NCBI GenBank assembly: GCA_963575745.1
Contig: CAUYUJ010014333.1
Coordinates: 60,001-124,000 of the forward strand
From: Prorocentrum cordatum
Taxonomy: Eukaryota; Sar; Dinophyceae; Prorocentrales; Prorocentraceae
Length of the DNA: 64,000 nucleotides
Reading direction: 5' to 3'
Below the pieces are notes generated by a model, which saw only the letters and a list, made by a program, of their open reading frames with translations, did no database searches and was not told the origin of the DNA. Shown piece by piece: positions 11,002 through 21,559 of this stretch; positions within the stretch are counted from its first letter, which is position 1; each line of letters begins with the position of its first letter. The translations under genes and the position numbers were made by a program.

Positions 11002-11543
11002 GATGCCATATTCCTACGTAAATTACACCATATTCACGTCCCTGAGGCCATAGACCCTCGTAGTATGCTCGATAGTCGCGTCGCCGAAGCCATAATTCTT
11101 CGTAAATTACACAACATATGCGCCTCTGAGGCCACAGACCTTCGTAAACTAAGCGATAGTCGCGCCCCCGTCGCGCCCCCAAAGCAATACACCGTCTCAA
11201 ATTATGCAAAATCTGTTCCCCCGAAGCCATACACCCTCCAACATTATTCAATATTCGCGCCCCCAGGGCCATAAACCTTCTAAATTACACCATGCCTCAT
11301 CCCCGTGGCCACAACGCGTTCGCAAAGCACGGAATAATCGCGTCCCCGAGGCCATACGCCCATGCAAATTACGCAATGGTTGCGCCCCCGATGCCATAAA
11401 CCTTAACAAATTACACAATAGTTGCGTCCACGAGGCCACAACCCCTTGTAAATTACTCAATACTCGCGTCCCCGAGCCATCAAACATCGCAAGTTACCGG
11501 ATAGTCCTGCCACCGAAGCCAAACAAACCCTTGCAAATTAATG
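11002..11543 (+). repeat. 42-bp minisatellite, about 12-13 degenerate units
   Basis: Units read GA(G/A)GCCATA.ACC.TCGTAAATTAC.CAATA.TCGCGTCCCC. A typical unit is exactly 42 bp (14 codons), so the minus strand keeps a frame with recurring GLWPQ/YEELW-type peptides. Divergence between units is high and no stop-free frame spans the array, so I treat it as an old minisatellite rather than a repeat protein. From 11543 to 11930 there is only a short (TA)n at about 11704 and CATACGTA repeats at 11733-11753. Confidence 0.85.
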
Positions 11544-11929
11544 TTGGCCCTCGCGCGCAGTCCCAGCACTGCTTCACGTCAGCGTCTCAGACACCCCAAC
11601 AAAGCTCTGGCAAGTCCCGTTCTAAGAAAAAAGGGGGCCGACGGCATGGGCGCGAAGCCCTTACGGATAAAAGGGAAGAACCAGGGAAGCAACCCCTGAT
11701 GTGTATATATATATACACATGTAAGTACCTATACATACGTACATACGTACATATTGTTTACATCGATATAAGTGCGCGTTTGAATATTCGTGTTAGCCAT
11801 CGTGGACCCCGAACAGCGTGATTTTAGCAGTATGTGTTGAGCCTCCTTGGTGGAGCAGTAAACGTGGTGCTGTTTGTGGTGGAACTGATTGTTACAAACG
11901 AACTGATGCATGCCACGCTCTTGCAAACA

Positions 11930-12655
11930 TCACACTCGCACACGCACCCTGGTTTGCAAAACCCATGCGGCGGCGACTGCGATGAGTGCTTGGCGTTGGC
12001 TGGTGCTTCCCTGCGGCCGCATCAACCCAAACACGCGCGCGCAACGGCCAGCTAGATTGGCGCGACCGACGCGGCCACGGTGGGCTTGGCCGCTGGGCAC
12101 ATCCCCGCGGGCACGTCAGTGCGAGTCGGCGATATGGGCGGGCGCGGTGTCATGGCAACGTCGACAACGGTAGACACGATGATGCTAGTAGCGATGCTGG
12201 TGAAAGTGCTCGGCCAGTGAAAGCGCCGATGCTGACCACGCCGACGACGATGACGGCGTCCCCGCGCTGGTGACGGTTTTGGAAAGACTTCGACATGCGC
12301 GCGCGGACGACGCGCGACAGTGGCCCGCATGGTATTATTTGACACGGATCGTGCCCCCACCACCAACACCCCAGCACGCGCGCAAGGGCATGCGAATGAT
12401 TTCGGCGTGCGGCGCGAGAGGCCCGTTTGGCAGAATCCGATCGAAGTGTTTAACGCCCATGGTTTTCTTAAGAATTCGCAAGATCTCGAATACAGGTTGT
12501 TTGAAAACTGTTGTTGCGAAACCATGTATTTCTATATGTTTGTTGGAAAGTTGGTTTGGACATCGCTGCGAAATCGAAAGTGGCTGACCGATGTCAGCAT
12601 GCGCGCGCGACGGCGCGCTTCGCCCCCACTATTTGCGAAAGGGCTGCGATGACAA
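11930..12655 (+). repeat. ~700-bp duplicated segment, copy 1
   Basis: Shares a long collinear match with 14650-15330: GCGGCGACTGC(G/C)ATGAGTGC, TTGGCGTTGGCTGGTGC, CGGCCAG(C/T)TAGATTGGC, GGTAGACACGAT, and GGCGCGAGAG(G/A)CC(C/A)GTTTGGCAGAATC. It ends with two units of a ~300-bp repeat marked by CATGCGCGCGCG (about 12295 and 12599). Frames in both copies are broken in different places, so no gene is called. Confidence 0.7.
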
Positions 12656-13480
12656 TACAATCCCACTACCTACCGGATTGGATAAACCAAGATGGATTGG
12701 ATTGGCCCGCCGCAAGCACAGAAACAAATGACTTGATGGATTGGTTTGGATGGATTGGATTGGGTGGGATGAAAAACAACATGGGTTGGATACGGCAGGA
12801 TGGGTTGGGCTGGACAAAATGGATTGGATATGATAAGATGGGTTGGATTGGCCGCCGCTGGCGCCGACAAAAATGAATTGATTGGATTGGGTTGGATGGA
12901 TTGGCTTGGATGGGATAAGATGCGGTGGATATGATAAGGCGGGTTGGATTGGAAGAAGTGGATTGGACAAGATAGGGTCGATTGGACTGGCCCGCCGCAG
13001 GCGCAGAAACAAACGAATTGATGGATTGGGTTGGGGGGTTGGATTGGGTGGGATAAACAAGGATCGGGCAAGATGGGTTGGATAAGAAAGGATGGATTTG
13101 ATTGGACAAGATGGGATGGATAATATACTCTGGATTGGGCACGAAAGCCCGCCGCAGGCGCCGACAAAAATGAATTGATGGATTGGGTTGGGTGGGTTGG
13201 ATGGGATGGGATAGGATGGATTGGATAAGATAAGATGGGTTGGATTGTAAGACGTGGACTGGGTAAGATATGATCGATTGGGTTGGCCCGCCGCAGGCGC
13301 TGAAACAAATGAATTAATGGAATGGGTTGGGTGAATTGGATTGGGTGGGATAAGATAAGATGGGACGATATGGTTCGATAAGGTAAAATGAATTGGATTG
13401 GGCCAGTTGGATTGGATGAGATAAGATAAGCTGGATTGGATAAGAAAGACCGCCGTAGGCGCCGAAAACAATTAAATTAA
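12656..13480 (+). repeat. (GGATT)n-based higher-order satellite
   Basis: Dense TGGATTGGATT, GGATAAGATGGG and related 5-bp-derived text is punctuated about every 135-160 bp by CCGCCG(C)AGGCGC..AAACAAA(T)GAATTGATGG. The punctuation is seen near 12706, 12849, 12988, 13147, 13284 and 13449. On the minus strand it yields long Pro/Ser/Ile/Asn frames (up to 280 codons) with no domain; these are satellite shadows. Confidence 0.85.
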
Positions 13481-13485
13481 CGACA

Positions 13486-13690
13486 TGCGTTACCGCCGGG
13501 ACGCCCGGGACACCCGGGACACCGCCCGGCCCAACACGGACACCTCCCGGCCACCGGCGGACGGGAAACGGACTCGGTCCGAGACACCCACGACACCGCC
13601 GGGCCCACGGAATTTCGCTCACCCGGGACACCCGGGACACCGCCTGGCCCAACCGGCCACCAGCGGACGGGCACCCAGACTTTCGCTCCT
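13486..13690 (+). repeat. Short (CCCGGGACACC)n repeats
   Basis: ACGCCCGGGACACCCGGGACACCGCC(T)GGCCCAAC occurs at about 13500 and 13622, each followed by GGCCACC(G/A)GCGGACGGG. GC-rich, non-coding. Confidence 0.6.
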
Positions 13691-13839
13691 ACTTCGGCCT
13701 AGCTGCAGGGGGATCACGCGCAGTTTCGCCTCGCCCGCAAACGCGACACGAACACGAAACCGAAACCGATTCCCCGGTGGGGGGTCTCCGTTTCACTGTG
13801 ATCTCGCCCCCCGACCTCCGATTCAAGCCCAAAGATCCC

Positions 13840-14190
13840 CAAAGTAACGACAGTTACAGGATCTGGATGACCCGCTCGGATAAATACGAAGATCTGCGGG
13901 CCCCATAGGGAGGGGGGTCCCGCCAGAGACTTCTTCGCAGGCCCCATCAGGAGGGGGCTCCCGCCTGAGACTTCCCCACAATTCGCACACAAACGAAACT
14001 CCCGCCTGATACTTCCCCCATTTCCAGGACTCAGGAGCCCAAGCGACGACAGTTACAGGATTTGGACGACCCGCTCGAATTAGTAACATGATCTGCGGGT
14101 CCCATAGGGAGGGGGCTCCCACCTGAGATCTCCTCGCGTTTGACTCACAAACGACTCCCCCCTGATATTTCCTCAACTGTGGGTGGCGGG
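13840..14190 (+). repeat. 206-bp tandem duplication
   Basis: ACGACAGTTACAGGAT(C/T)TGGA occurs at 13847 and again at 14053, 206 bp apart. Each copy is followed by GATCTGCGGG(C/T)CCCATAGGGAGGGGG and CTCCC.CCTGAGA. A third partial GGGGGCTCCCGCCTGAGACTT block lies between them. Confidence 0.7.
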
Positions 14191-14314
14191 AGGGAGATAC
14201 CGGCTCGCCAAGGATGGTATAGTTTCATATTTTGGACGGACGATGGGGCAGGATCACCCCTGGGCCTGGGTGTGGGGAGATTTTTTCTGAAAGAAATATG
14301 CGATGATGATGATA

Positions 14315-14635
14315 TATATATATATATATGTATACATACGCATGTTGTGCAACATGTGTGGTACGATCTATGTTGCGTCATGTGTGGTGTGGGATGTATG
14401 TAGTCGATGTTACGTTGTGCGAGTGACGTAGCGAAATATACGATGGCCAATCTGTGCGGGGCATTCTACGTGGTGCAATTTATGTGGTGCCGTATCTAAG
14501 GTGCACTCTACGTGGTGCGATCGATGTGGTGCGACTTACGTGGTGCAACCTAGGTGTTGCAAAACATCTGGCGCGATCAATGCGAGGCAACCTATGAGAC
14601 GCAATATATGTTGCGCAATTGATTTTCACAAACGG
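14315..14635 (+). repeat. (AT)n then ~17-bp ACGTGGTGC repeats (family F)
   Basis: (GATGAT)(AT)n at 14301-14332 leads into decayed 16-18-bp units: CTACGTGGTGCAATTTATGTGGTGC..., CGATGTGGTGCGACTTACGTGGTGC. Similar text (CTATGCTGTGCAATATGTGTGGTGCAATG) reappears at 35535-35595. Confidence 0.65.
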
Positions 14636-14649
14636 GTTGACACATTCCG

Positions 14650-15690
14650 CGCCCTTGCAAACATCCCACCAATCCCCCCGCAACTTGGTTTGCTAAACCA
14701 TGCGGCGGCGACTGCCATGAGTGCTTGGCGTTGGCTGGTGCATCTCTGTGGCTGCGCTAGCCCGCGCACGTTCGCGAGCACAGCGGCCAGTTAGATTGGC
14801 ACGACCAACGCGGCCGCGGTGGCGCTGACCACTGGGCAGTTTCCAGCGGGCACTTCAATGCGAAACGGTGACTTGGGCGGGCGTGGTATGATGGGGACGC
14901 CGGCAACGGTAGACACGATTACGAGCGTAGCGATGCTGGTGACGATGGTGGCGATGACGACGGCACGGCCAATGACGGCGCCGATGCTGATCACGCCCGC
15001 CAGTAACGATGACGATGTCCTCGCGTCAACGACGAAGGTTTTTGAAAGAGTTCGTCATGCGCGCGCGGCCGACGCGCGCGGGCGGCCCGCGTGGGTACTT
15101 TACACAGATCGTGCCCCGCCCCACTACGCGCGCAGAGCGTTCGAGTGAGTTCGACCTGCGGCGCGAGAGACCAGTTTGGCAGAATGAAAATGTTGAGCGA
15201 CCGATGGTTTGCTTACGAACCCACAAGACCACGAACGCAGGCTTGTTTGAAAACGGATGCTGCAAAACCATGTGCTTTATATGTGTTCAGGACACTCGTT
15301 TTTGACATGCTTGCGGAACCTGAGACTTTTGAAGGATGTCGGCATGCGCGCGCGACGACGCGCGCGTGTGCACGTCGTCCCGTTTGTTGCAAAGGGTTCC
15401 TTGCGACAGCACGCGAACAAGGGCGTTCGAGCGAGTTCGACACGCGCACGCGAAAGGTCGTTTTGTCAGCATGGTATGGACATGCTGAAACACCCATGGT
15501 TTTCTTAAGCATTCGCAAGAGCGCGGGCGCTGGCTTTTTTTGAAAACCATTGTTGCGAAAGCATGTGTGCTTTACATGCTGCCGCGACTCTCGATTGCAA
15601 TCCGTACGAATCCATCGCTGTTTGAAAGAAGTCGGCATGCGCGCGCGACGACGCGCGCGTGCACGTCGTCCCATTCTTTGCAAGGAGGAT
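14650..15690 (+). repeat. ~700-bp duplicated segment, copy 2, with ~290-bp repeats
   Basis: 14690-15330 matches 11965-12560 in order. Units marked by GGCATGCGCGCGCG(A/G)CGACGCGCG lie near 15057, 15343 and 15637 (spacing 286 and 294 bp). The later ones share GTGCACGTCGTCCC(G/A)TT.(G/C)TTGCAA. Thus the unique part is present twice and the ~290-bp unit about five times in total. No intact frame. Confidence 0.7.
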
Positions 15691-16030
15691 GAGGGGGGGG
15701 AGGGGCGAACTCTGGCCTTGCTGGGATGGTATGAATTCACCGGGAAAATGAACAAGGAGGCAGAATCATATGCAAATTGCGATGCGCGGGGCCGGCTTGG
15801 TAAGCCCGGGGGGGGCGATGGGAGTGGAATCGAGCTTCTTTAAGAAAGGAAAACATCTGCGCTGCGAGGCGGCGACGGGGCGGCGACAACAGCGACGGAG
15901 CCGCCAGACCGACAGTCAAGCCCAAACGACGCGCGGCGACGAGGCGGCAACGGCGACCACGGAGCCGCCAGACCGACATTCAGGGCAAGTTCCGAAGAGC
16001 AGAAAGTAAGAACCCCGAAGTGCAAGCACT
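15691..16030. other. Unique GC-rich sequence, no gene seen
   Basis: Contains two near-copies of GAGCCGCCAGACCGACA(G/T)TCA (about 15899 and 15961) and purine-rich text. No frame resembles a known family. Confidence 0.4.
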
Positions 16031-16033
16031 GTT

Positions 16034-16362
16034 TGGGGAATAGAGGGAGAGGGAGCAAGAGAGAAAGAGCGAGAGAAAAGAGAGAGAGCGAGACACAACG
16101 GAGAGAGAGAGAGAGAGGCAAGGGGAAAGAGAGGGAGAGAGGGATAGAGAGAAAGAGCGAGATGAGAAAGGACAGGAATCAACAAAACAAGCTCGACAGA
16201 CATACAGACCGACAGAGACGCAAACAGACAGACAGAGAGATAACGAGACTGAGAAAGACAGACAGAGAGAGAGAGAGAGAGAGACAGAGAGAGAGAGAGA
16301 GACACATACACACACGCTCGAACACACACACACACACTTAAACACACACACACACACGCACA
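16034..16362 (+). repeat. (GA)n, (GACA)n and (CA)n microsatellites
   Basis: GAGAGAGAGAGAGAGGCA-type purine runs to about 16190, GACAGACAGAGA to about 16300, then ACACACAC to 16362. Minus-strand frames are poly-Ser/Leu/Val/Cys and are shadows. Confidence 0.95.
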
Positions 16363-17134
16363 GAGGGGGGAGCTCACTGGGGTCCTCTGCCCTGGGTCGG
16401 CGGCACCCGCGCGATGCTCTTGCTCCTGCTGCGAGGGCGGCCGCCCCCGCCGCCAGCGCCGCGGCGGGCGCTGCGCGAGGTCTCCGTCCTCGGGCGCGCG
16501 CGCGCGGCGCGGCGGCAGCGGCGGTGGCGAAGACGGATGCGGCTGGGAGGGGAAGCTCGGACGACGCCGATGACGACCACGACGACGACGACGACGACGT
16601 CGAGGAGGAGGACGAGGACGCAACGATGACAATGGAGGGCGGGGGAGGGATGTAAGGGGGACGGCTAGGGGGGCGATGAGGGCGACAGGCAGGAAGCAGG
16701 AGCAGAGAGGAAGAACGAGCGGGGCCGAGAAGAGGAGAGAGCAGAAGGGAGGAGGAGAAAGGAGATGAGGACGAGGAGAGAAGGCGGCGAGAGACGAGAG
16801 AGGGAGAGAGAATGAAGGGAGGGGTTTGAGTAAGCGCGGAAAGGCTTCACATGGTCGATCGTGGATCCCATGGGAAGGTCGAACTCACCCTCAAGAAGGG
16901 CCCGCTTGAAAAAAGGCATTAAGCGTCTTGGAGCCCTCTTGGAGTCAAGGCCGACGTCGTGTGGTTTCACAGCGGGGACTCCCAGAGGTCCAGACGCCTT
17001 CCCCGTGACCCAGCCTTGCATCCCGAGCCTTGACTTTCTCTGACGGCCCCGGGGACCGGTGCGGGACCCCAGAGGCCGAACACGTCCCCGAAAGCCCCCG
17101 TCCTGCAACTCCGCCTCGACGAGAGGAGATATGG
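16363..17134. other. GC-rich stretch without a recognisable gene
   Basis: Includes short (GAC)n at about 16575-16600, a purine-rich stretch (16625-16830), and non-repetitive sequence at 16840-17130. The 429-codon minus-strand frame across 16665-17954 is mainly (ATG)n/(GGA)n translation and has no domain in its unique part. Confidence 0.45.
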
Positions 17135-17420
17135 GTCCTCCATGGTCCTCCTCCTCCTCCTCCTCCTCCTCCTCCTCCTCGGCCTCCTCCTCCTCCTCCT
17201 CCTCCTCCTCCTCCTCTCCCCCTCGTCTCTTCCTCGCCATCGTTCTCCTCACCCTCCTCCTCCTGCCCGTTCTTCTCCACCTCCTTCCTCCTCCGCCTCC
17301 TCCTCCTCCACCATCCTCCTCATCATCATATTTTCTCAACCTCCTCCTCCTCCTCCGCCTCCTCCTCCCCCTCCTCCCCATCCTCCTTACCATCACCATA
17401 ATCATCAGAATCAGCAGCCG

Positions 17421-17481
<61 letters not shown>

Positions 17482-17955
17482 ATCATCATCATCACCACCA
17501 CAATCACCATCATCATCACCATCATCATCATCACCACCATCGTCGTCACCATCATCAGCATCACCATCGTCAGCATAATCATCAGCATAAGCATCATCAT
17601 CCTCAGCAGCATCATCATCGTCAGAATCATCATCAGCGCCCGAATCAACATCATCACCACAACCACTATCTTCAGCATCATGCTCATCATCATCATCCTC
17701 AGCAGCAGCATCACCATCATCGCCCTCATCATCGCCAGCATCAACATCATCATCAACATCATCGTCATCATCAGGATCAGCGGCATCCACATCGTCAATG
17801 TCATCATCGTCGCTATCATCATCAGCATCAGTATCATCACCAACATCAGCGTCAGCATCATCAGCATCATCAACATCATCAGCGTTATCGTCGCCAACAG
17901 CATCATCAGCATCCTCATCATCACCGTCAGCATCGTCATCAGCATCATCATCATG

Positions 17956-17991
<36 letters not shown>

Positions 17992-18230
17992 GTAGCATCA
18001 CCAGCAGCATCATCATTAGCAGCATTAGCAGCATCATCAGCACAAGCATCAGCATCAGCATCAGCATCAGCATCAGTATCAGCATCATCATCATCAGCAT
18101 CTTCATCAGCATCAGCATCATCAGCGTCAACATAAGCATCAGCATCATAATCAGCATCCTCATCCTCATCCTGATCCTCATCCGTATCACCATCACCATC
18201 GCGATCATCAACATCGGGTCACCCCTGGCA
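17135..18230 (+). repeat. (TCC)n followed by imperfect (CAT)n, ~1.1 kb
   Basis: (TCC)n at 17146-17215 and 17280-17395, then roughly 830 bp of CAT/CAG triplets to 18230. Every plus frame is open (poly-Ile, poly-His, poly-Ser) and every minus frame too (poly-Met, poly-Asp). ORFs of 358, 426 and 429 codons come from triplet periodicity, not selection. Confidence 0.97.
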
Positions 18231-18370
18231 ACGGGGTGGGCGGCTTCTGGCGCAAGCTGGGGGCCGCGGGCGGGCGCGCCAGCGCCTTGCCACCCAACGC
18301 CGCTCTGGACGGCCATGGCTGCGGGTCCAAGCCAGACCGCAACGTCTACAAAACTACTTTGCGGTAAGTG
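18225..18370 (+). other. Possible short exon between microsatellites
   Basis: About 45 complex codons (GVTPGNGVGGFWRKLGAAGG...) end at GCG|GTAAGT (18361-18368), a good match to a eukaryotic 5' splice site. I recognise no family, and the upstream acceptor would lie inside the (CAT)n tract. From 18370 to 18790 I see no feature beyond short inverted TGATTGCTGGCCT repeats near 18485-18560. Confidence 0.2.
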
Positions 18371-18796
18371 GCATCCAGAAACGGGGCCCTTGCGCTCCAC
18401 AGAGCACGAGAGCGGGAAGTGAGTGCCGAGCTCACGGTCCGCAGCGGTCCCTGGGCCCTAGGACCACCCTTATGGCATCACACTTGATTGCTGGCCTGCG
18501 TCTGGGCATGATTGCTGGCCTCCGCTTAAACCGGAGGTCTAGGCATGATTGCTGGCACTGGGCCTGGGCGTGATGGTCAATGTTGCTGTTTGGGCTCTGC
18601 GGGTTCGGTGGCTTATGCGGCGAGGTTTTCGTTCTCTTTTCTCGGAGTATGCACTCCACCACGCACTCAACGACTCAGAAGTTGAGTTGGGTCAACCAAA
18701 CTCCTAAATGCATCCTGGCGCGTGCCGCTACCGCGCAGGCCTTTGAATTAGGGTGCCCGTGACCCTTCCCGGATTTCCTCCACCAGTTCATGCAAC

Positions 18797-19204
18797 GTGG
18801 TGTTCGTAGGCACGCTCTCCGTCGCCAACAAAAGCTCCTTGGGCTTTTCATTGCTGGCGCTGTTTCGACGGAGACAATGCGGCAGACGGGACGGCCCTGC
18901 TCACGCTGTGGGGCGCCGTGGCCAAGTTTTCAGACAGTCATTCTCGGTTTGCACCGAGTACCACATCCCACGCTTCAACATTGTACGACGACGGAGCCTA
19001 CCCGCTAATTCTTGGATTTCGGATCCACGAGTAACTGCAAAGTCCGGTTGGGTCACATTCGACATCTCGCAGAACCAACGTCAACGTTATGAGATGATGG
19101 CTGCAGCTTGCGAGGTGGGAGTCGGTTCTTCAGGCAGAACTTCTACCAAGTGCTCAACGTTGTTGTTGATTTTCTTTTGTGGGGGGAAAGTCCTCGTTAC
19201 GGCT
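18797..19204 (+). CDS. Hypothetical open frame running into (CAT)n
   Basis: A plus frame has about 140 complex residues (start near 18797) and then continues as poly-Ile/Ser through the (CAT)n array to a formal stop at 20293. Only the first part could be real coding sequence. It has two Arg-rich patches and no recognisable motif. Because the RNase H relic at 20288-20610 lies just beyond the array, this may be an upstream piece of the same retroelement, split by microsatellite expansion. Confidence 0.2.
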
Positions 19205-19533
19205 ACTCCACTCACCATCATCATCACCATCATCAACATCATCACAATCATGTTCATCGGCATCATCAGCATTAGCATCATCATCCTGAGCGGCACTATC
19301 GTCATCAGCAGCAGCATCATCCTCATTATCAGCATCATCATACTCATCAGCACCATCATCATTATCATCATCGTCGTCATCATCATCATCAGCATTATAA
19401 GCATCATCATGAGCATCGCCATCGTCGTCATCATCATCAACATCAGCATCATTATCATCATACTCATCAACATCAGCATCGACATCAGCATCAGCATCCG
19501 CATGAACAGTCGCATCAGCCTCATCACCATCAG

Positions 19534-19568
<35 letters not shown>

Positions 19569-20285
19569 CCAGCATCGTCATCGTCATTATCATCAGCATC
19601 ATCATAACCAGCAGCATCATCATCGTCATCGTGGTCATCATCATGATCACAATGATCAGCATCATCAGCATCAGCAGCATCGGCATCATCAGCATTCGTA
19701 TCGTCATCAGCATCATCAGCATCATAGTCATTGCCATGATCAGCATCATCATCATCATCATCGTCATTATCATCATCAGCATCATCATCATCATCATCAT
19801 CATCATCACTAACACCATCATAATCACCAGCATCAGCATCCGCATGAGCATTCGCATCAGCCTCATCACAATCATCAGCAGCATCATCATTGACATCATC
19901 AGCATCACCATCACCGTCACCATAATAATCTTAGTAATACTCATCATCAGCATCATCATCAGCATCATCATCGTGAGCAGCGTCATCATCATGGACATCA
20001 TCACCATCATCATCAACATATTCGTCATCACCAGTATCAGCGGCATCAGCTGCAATCATCGTGAACACCATCATCATCACCATCACCATCAGCTTCGTCA
20101 ATGCGATCGCCACAATCAACATCCTGATGATGATGGTGATGGTGATGCTGATGTTGATGCTGATGATGGTGATGATGATAATGATGACGATGATGAGGAG
20201 GAGGAGAAGGAGGAAGAGGATGAGGATGAGGAGGAGGAGGAGGAGGAGGAGGAGGAGGAGGACTTCCTCCTCCTCCTCCTCCGAC
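19205..20285 (+). repeat. Imperfect (CAT)n, ~1 kb, ending in (GAG)n/(TCC)n
   Basis: CAT/CAG triplets from 19212 to about 20125, then GATGATGG, (GAG)n at 20198-20262 and (TCC)n to 20280. Poly-Ile plus-strand and poly-Met/Asp minus-strand frames are repeat by-products. Confidence 0.97.
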
Positions 20286-20287
20286 GG

Positions 20288-20612
20288 GGTTGAGGTGCAC
20301 ATTGATTGCAAGTCCACCGTGTCTGTGGCTTCCCGCCTCCCGGGTTCGTCCAATGAGAACCAGCTGAGGTGTCACTGGTAGTCCGAGGTGGCGGAGGCCC
20401 TGGAGGGGGTCAGGTTTGTGAAGGTCGATGCGCACCAGTCCCAGAGAGCTGTACAAAGACGTCTGACCACCCATCATCAGCTTTGTGGCTGTAGGCAACA
20501 GGCATTAGCTAAGTTAGGGGCTGAGCCCATCCGAGCCCCCCAAGCCGCGTGGAGGGGTGCGCTCCATTGGCGAGGGAGGCTGCCCGATTCGCGACCTCCC
20601 AGAAAGTGATGA
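20288..20612 (+). pseudogene. LINE 3' relic: ribonuclease H domain
   Basis: One frame reads VEVHIDCKSTVSVAS, then a TAG stop at 20379-20381, then EALEGVRFVKVDAHQSQRAV and further on QALAKLGAEPIR. This order fits the second half of a retroelement RNase H: the IDCKSTV strand (Asp position), the VRFVKVDAH strand with the His, and a decayed GN..AD.LA helix. Ribonuclease H degrades the RNA strand of the cDNA:RNA hybrid. The catalytic N-terminal strand is missing, replaced by (CAT)n/(TCC)n. It sits about 1 kb upstream of LINE-1 in the same orientation and differs from LINE-1's own RNase H. Confidence 0.45.
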
Positions 20613-20744
20613 TCAATGGCGGGCAATGGCCCGACCATGATGGGTTGGAATGGCTAACCACCGTCCCCTTGAAGGCCTTCCCTGGGCTTCCGCTGGGGCC
20701 CTCTGACCCCTCTGGGGAGATCCCCGAGGCCCTCCTGCTCCCTC

Positions 20745-21300
20745 CCTCTTCCCCTCCTCTGCCGCCTCCTCTTCGTTCTTCTCCTCCTCCTCCCCCTCCT
20801 CCTCCTCCTCCTCCTCCTCCTCATCCTCCTCGTCCTCCTCGCCCTCGTCCTCGTCCTCCTCCTCCTCCTCCGCCTCCTCCTCCTCCTCCTCGTCCTCGTC
20901 CTCGTCCTCGTTCTCGTCCTCCTCCTCCTCCTCCGCCTCCTCCTCATCCTCCTCCTTTTCAAGCAGCAGCAGCAGCAACAGCACCGGCGCGGGGAGGACG
21001 CAACAAGACAGAGACCGCGGTCCGGCGACCGCCCGCCTCCCGCTGGCGGCTCCAGCTGCGGGGCGCGGCGTCTCTGAGGCCCCCCACCAGGATCGAATAT
21101 GCTGCACTCCTCGTCCTCGTTCTCGTGCTCTTCCTCCTCCTCCTTCTCCTCCTCCTCCACCTCCTCCTCCTGCTCTTCCTCATGCTCCTCCTCCTCCTCC
21201 TCCTCCGCCTCCTCCTTCTGCTCGTGGTCGTGCTCGTGCTCCTGCTCCTGCTCCTGCTCCCGCTCCTGCTGCTGCTGCTGCTGCTCCTCCTCCTCCTGGG
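20745..21300 (+). repeat. (TCC)n/(CTCGTC)n and (CTG)n microsatellites
   Basis: (TCC)n at 20760-20955 with CTCGTC interruptions, a short (CAG)n at 20963-20985, then (CTCCTC)/(CTGCTC)n at 21108-21300. The long Arg/Glu/Pro/Leu frames on both strands are shadows. Unique sequence between (20990-21100) holds no recognisable domain. Confidence 0.95.
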
Positions 21301-21559
21301 TGGCTTGGCATCGCGGCCCCGCAGCCGTTGCCCTTCGGCTTGCGTCCGCCGTGCCATAGCCCCCATCGCCGCGGTCGACGCGACGGCCCTCGCGAGGGCC
21401 AAGTCACCGCCGTGGCATCGTCGGCTTCGACGAAAGCGTGCGGGAGCTCGGGCGCGTCTTCGGCTGGCTCGCGATCGCCTGCTGAGGTATCACCACAAAG
21501 GCAGCGCGGTGCCGCGAGCTCATATGCATGGAGCGCGCGGAGCAGCGGGCAATCGGACG

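Noticed and set aside
12629-13471. 280-codon minus-strand frame rich in Pro, Ser, Ile and Asn
   Set aside because: It is the translation of the satellite complement (ATCCAATCC) with no conserved domain.
12656-13480. (GGATT)n as a telomere-type repeat
   Set aside because: The pentamer is irregular, carries GC-rich punctuation and is internal; it does not match known algal or alveolate telomere units (TTTAGGG, TTAGGG).
16665-17954. 429-codon minus-strand ORF with Met-rich start
   Set aside because: Its Met/Asp/Glu/Arg text is the reverse of the CAT and TCC tracts.
17059-20293. Several ORFs of 320-498 codons made of poly-Ile, poly-His, poly-Met or poly-Asp
   Set aside because: They exist in all frames and on both strands because (CAT)n and (TCC)n contain no stop in most phases. 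Triplet structure alone explains them.
21099-21359. Ser/Cys-rich peptide frame resembling a metallothionein
   Set aside because: Cys spacing derives from TGC/TCC triplet repeats and has no metallothionein pattern.
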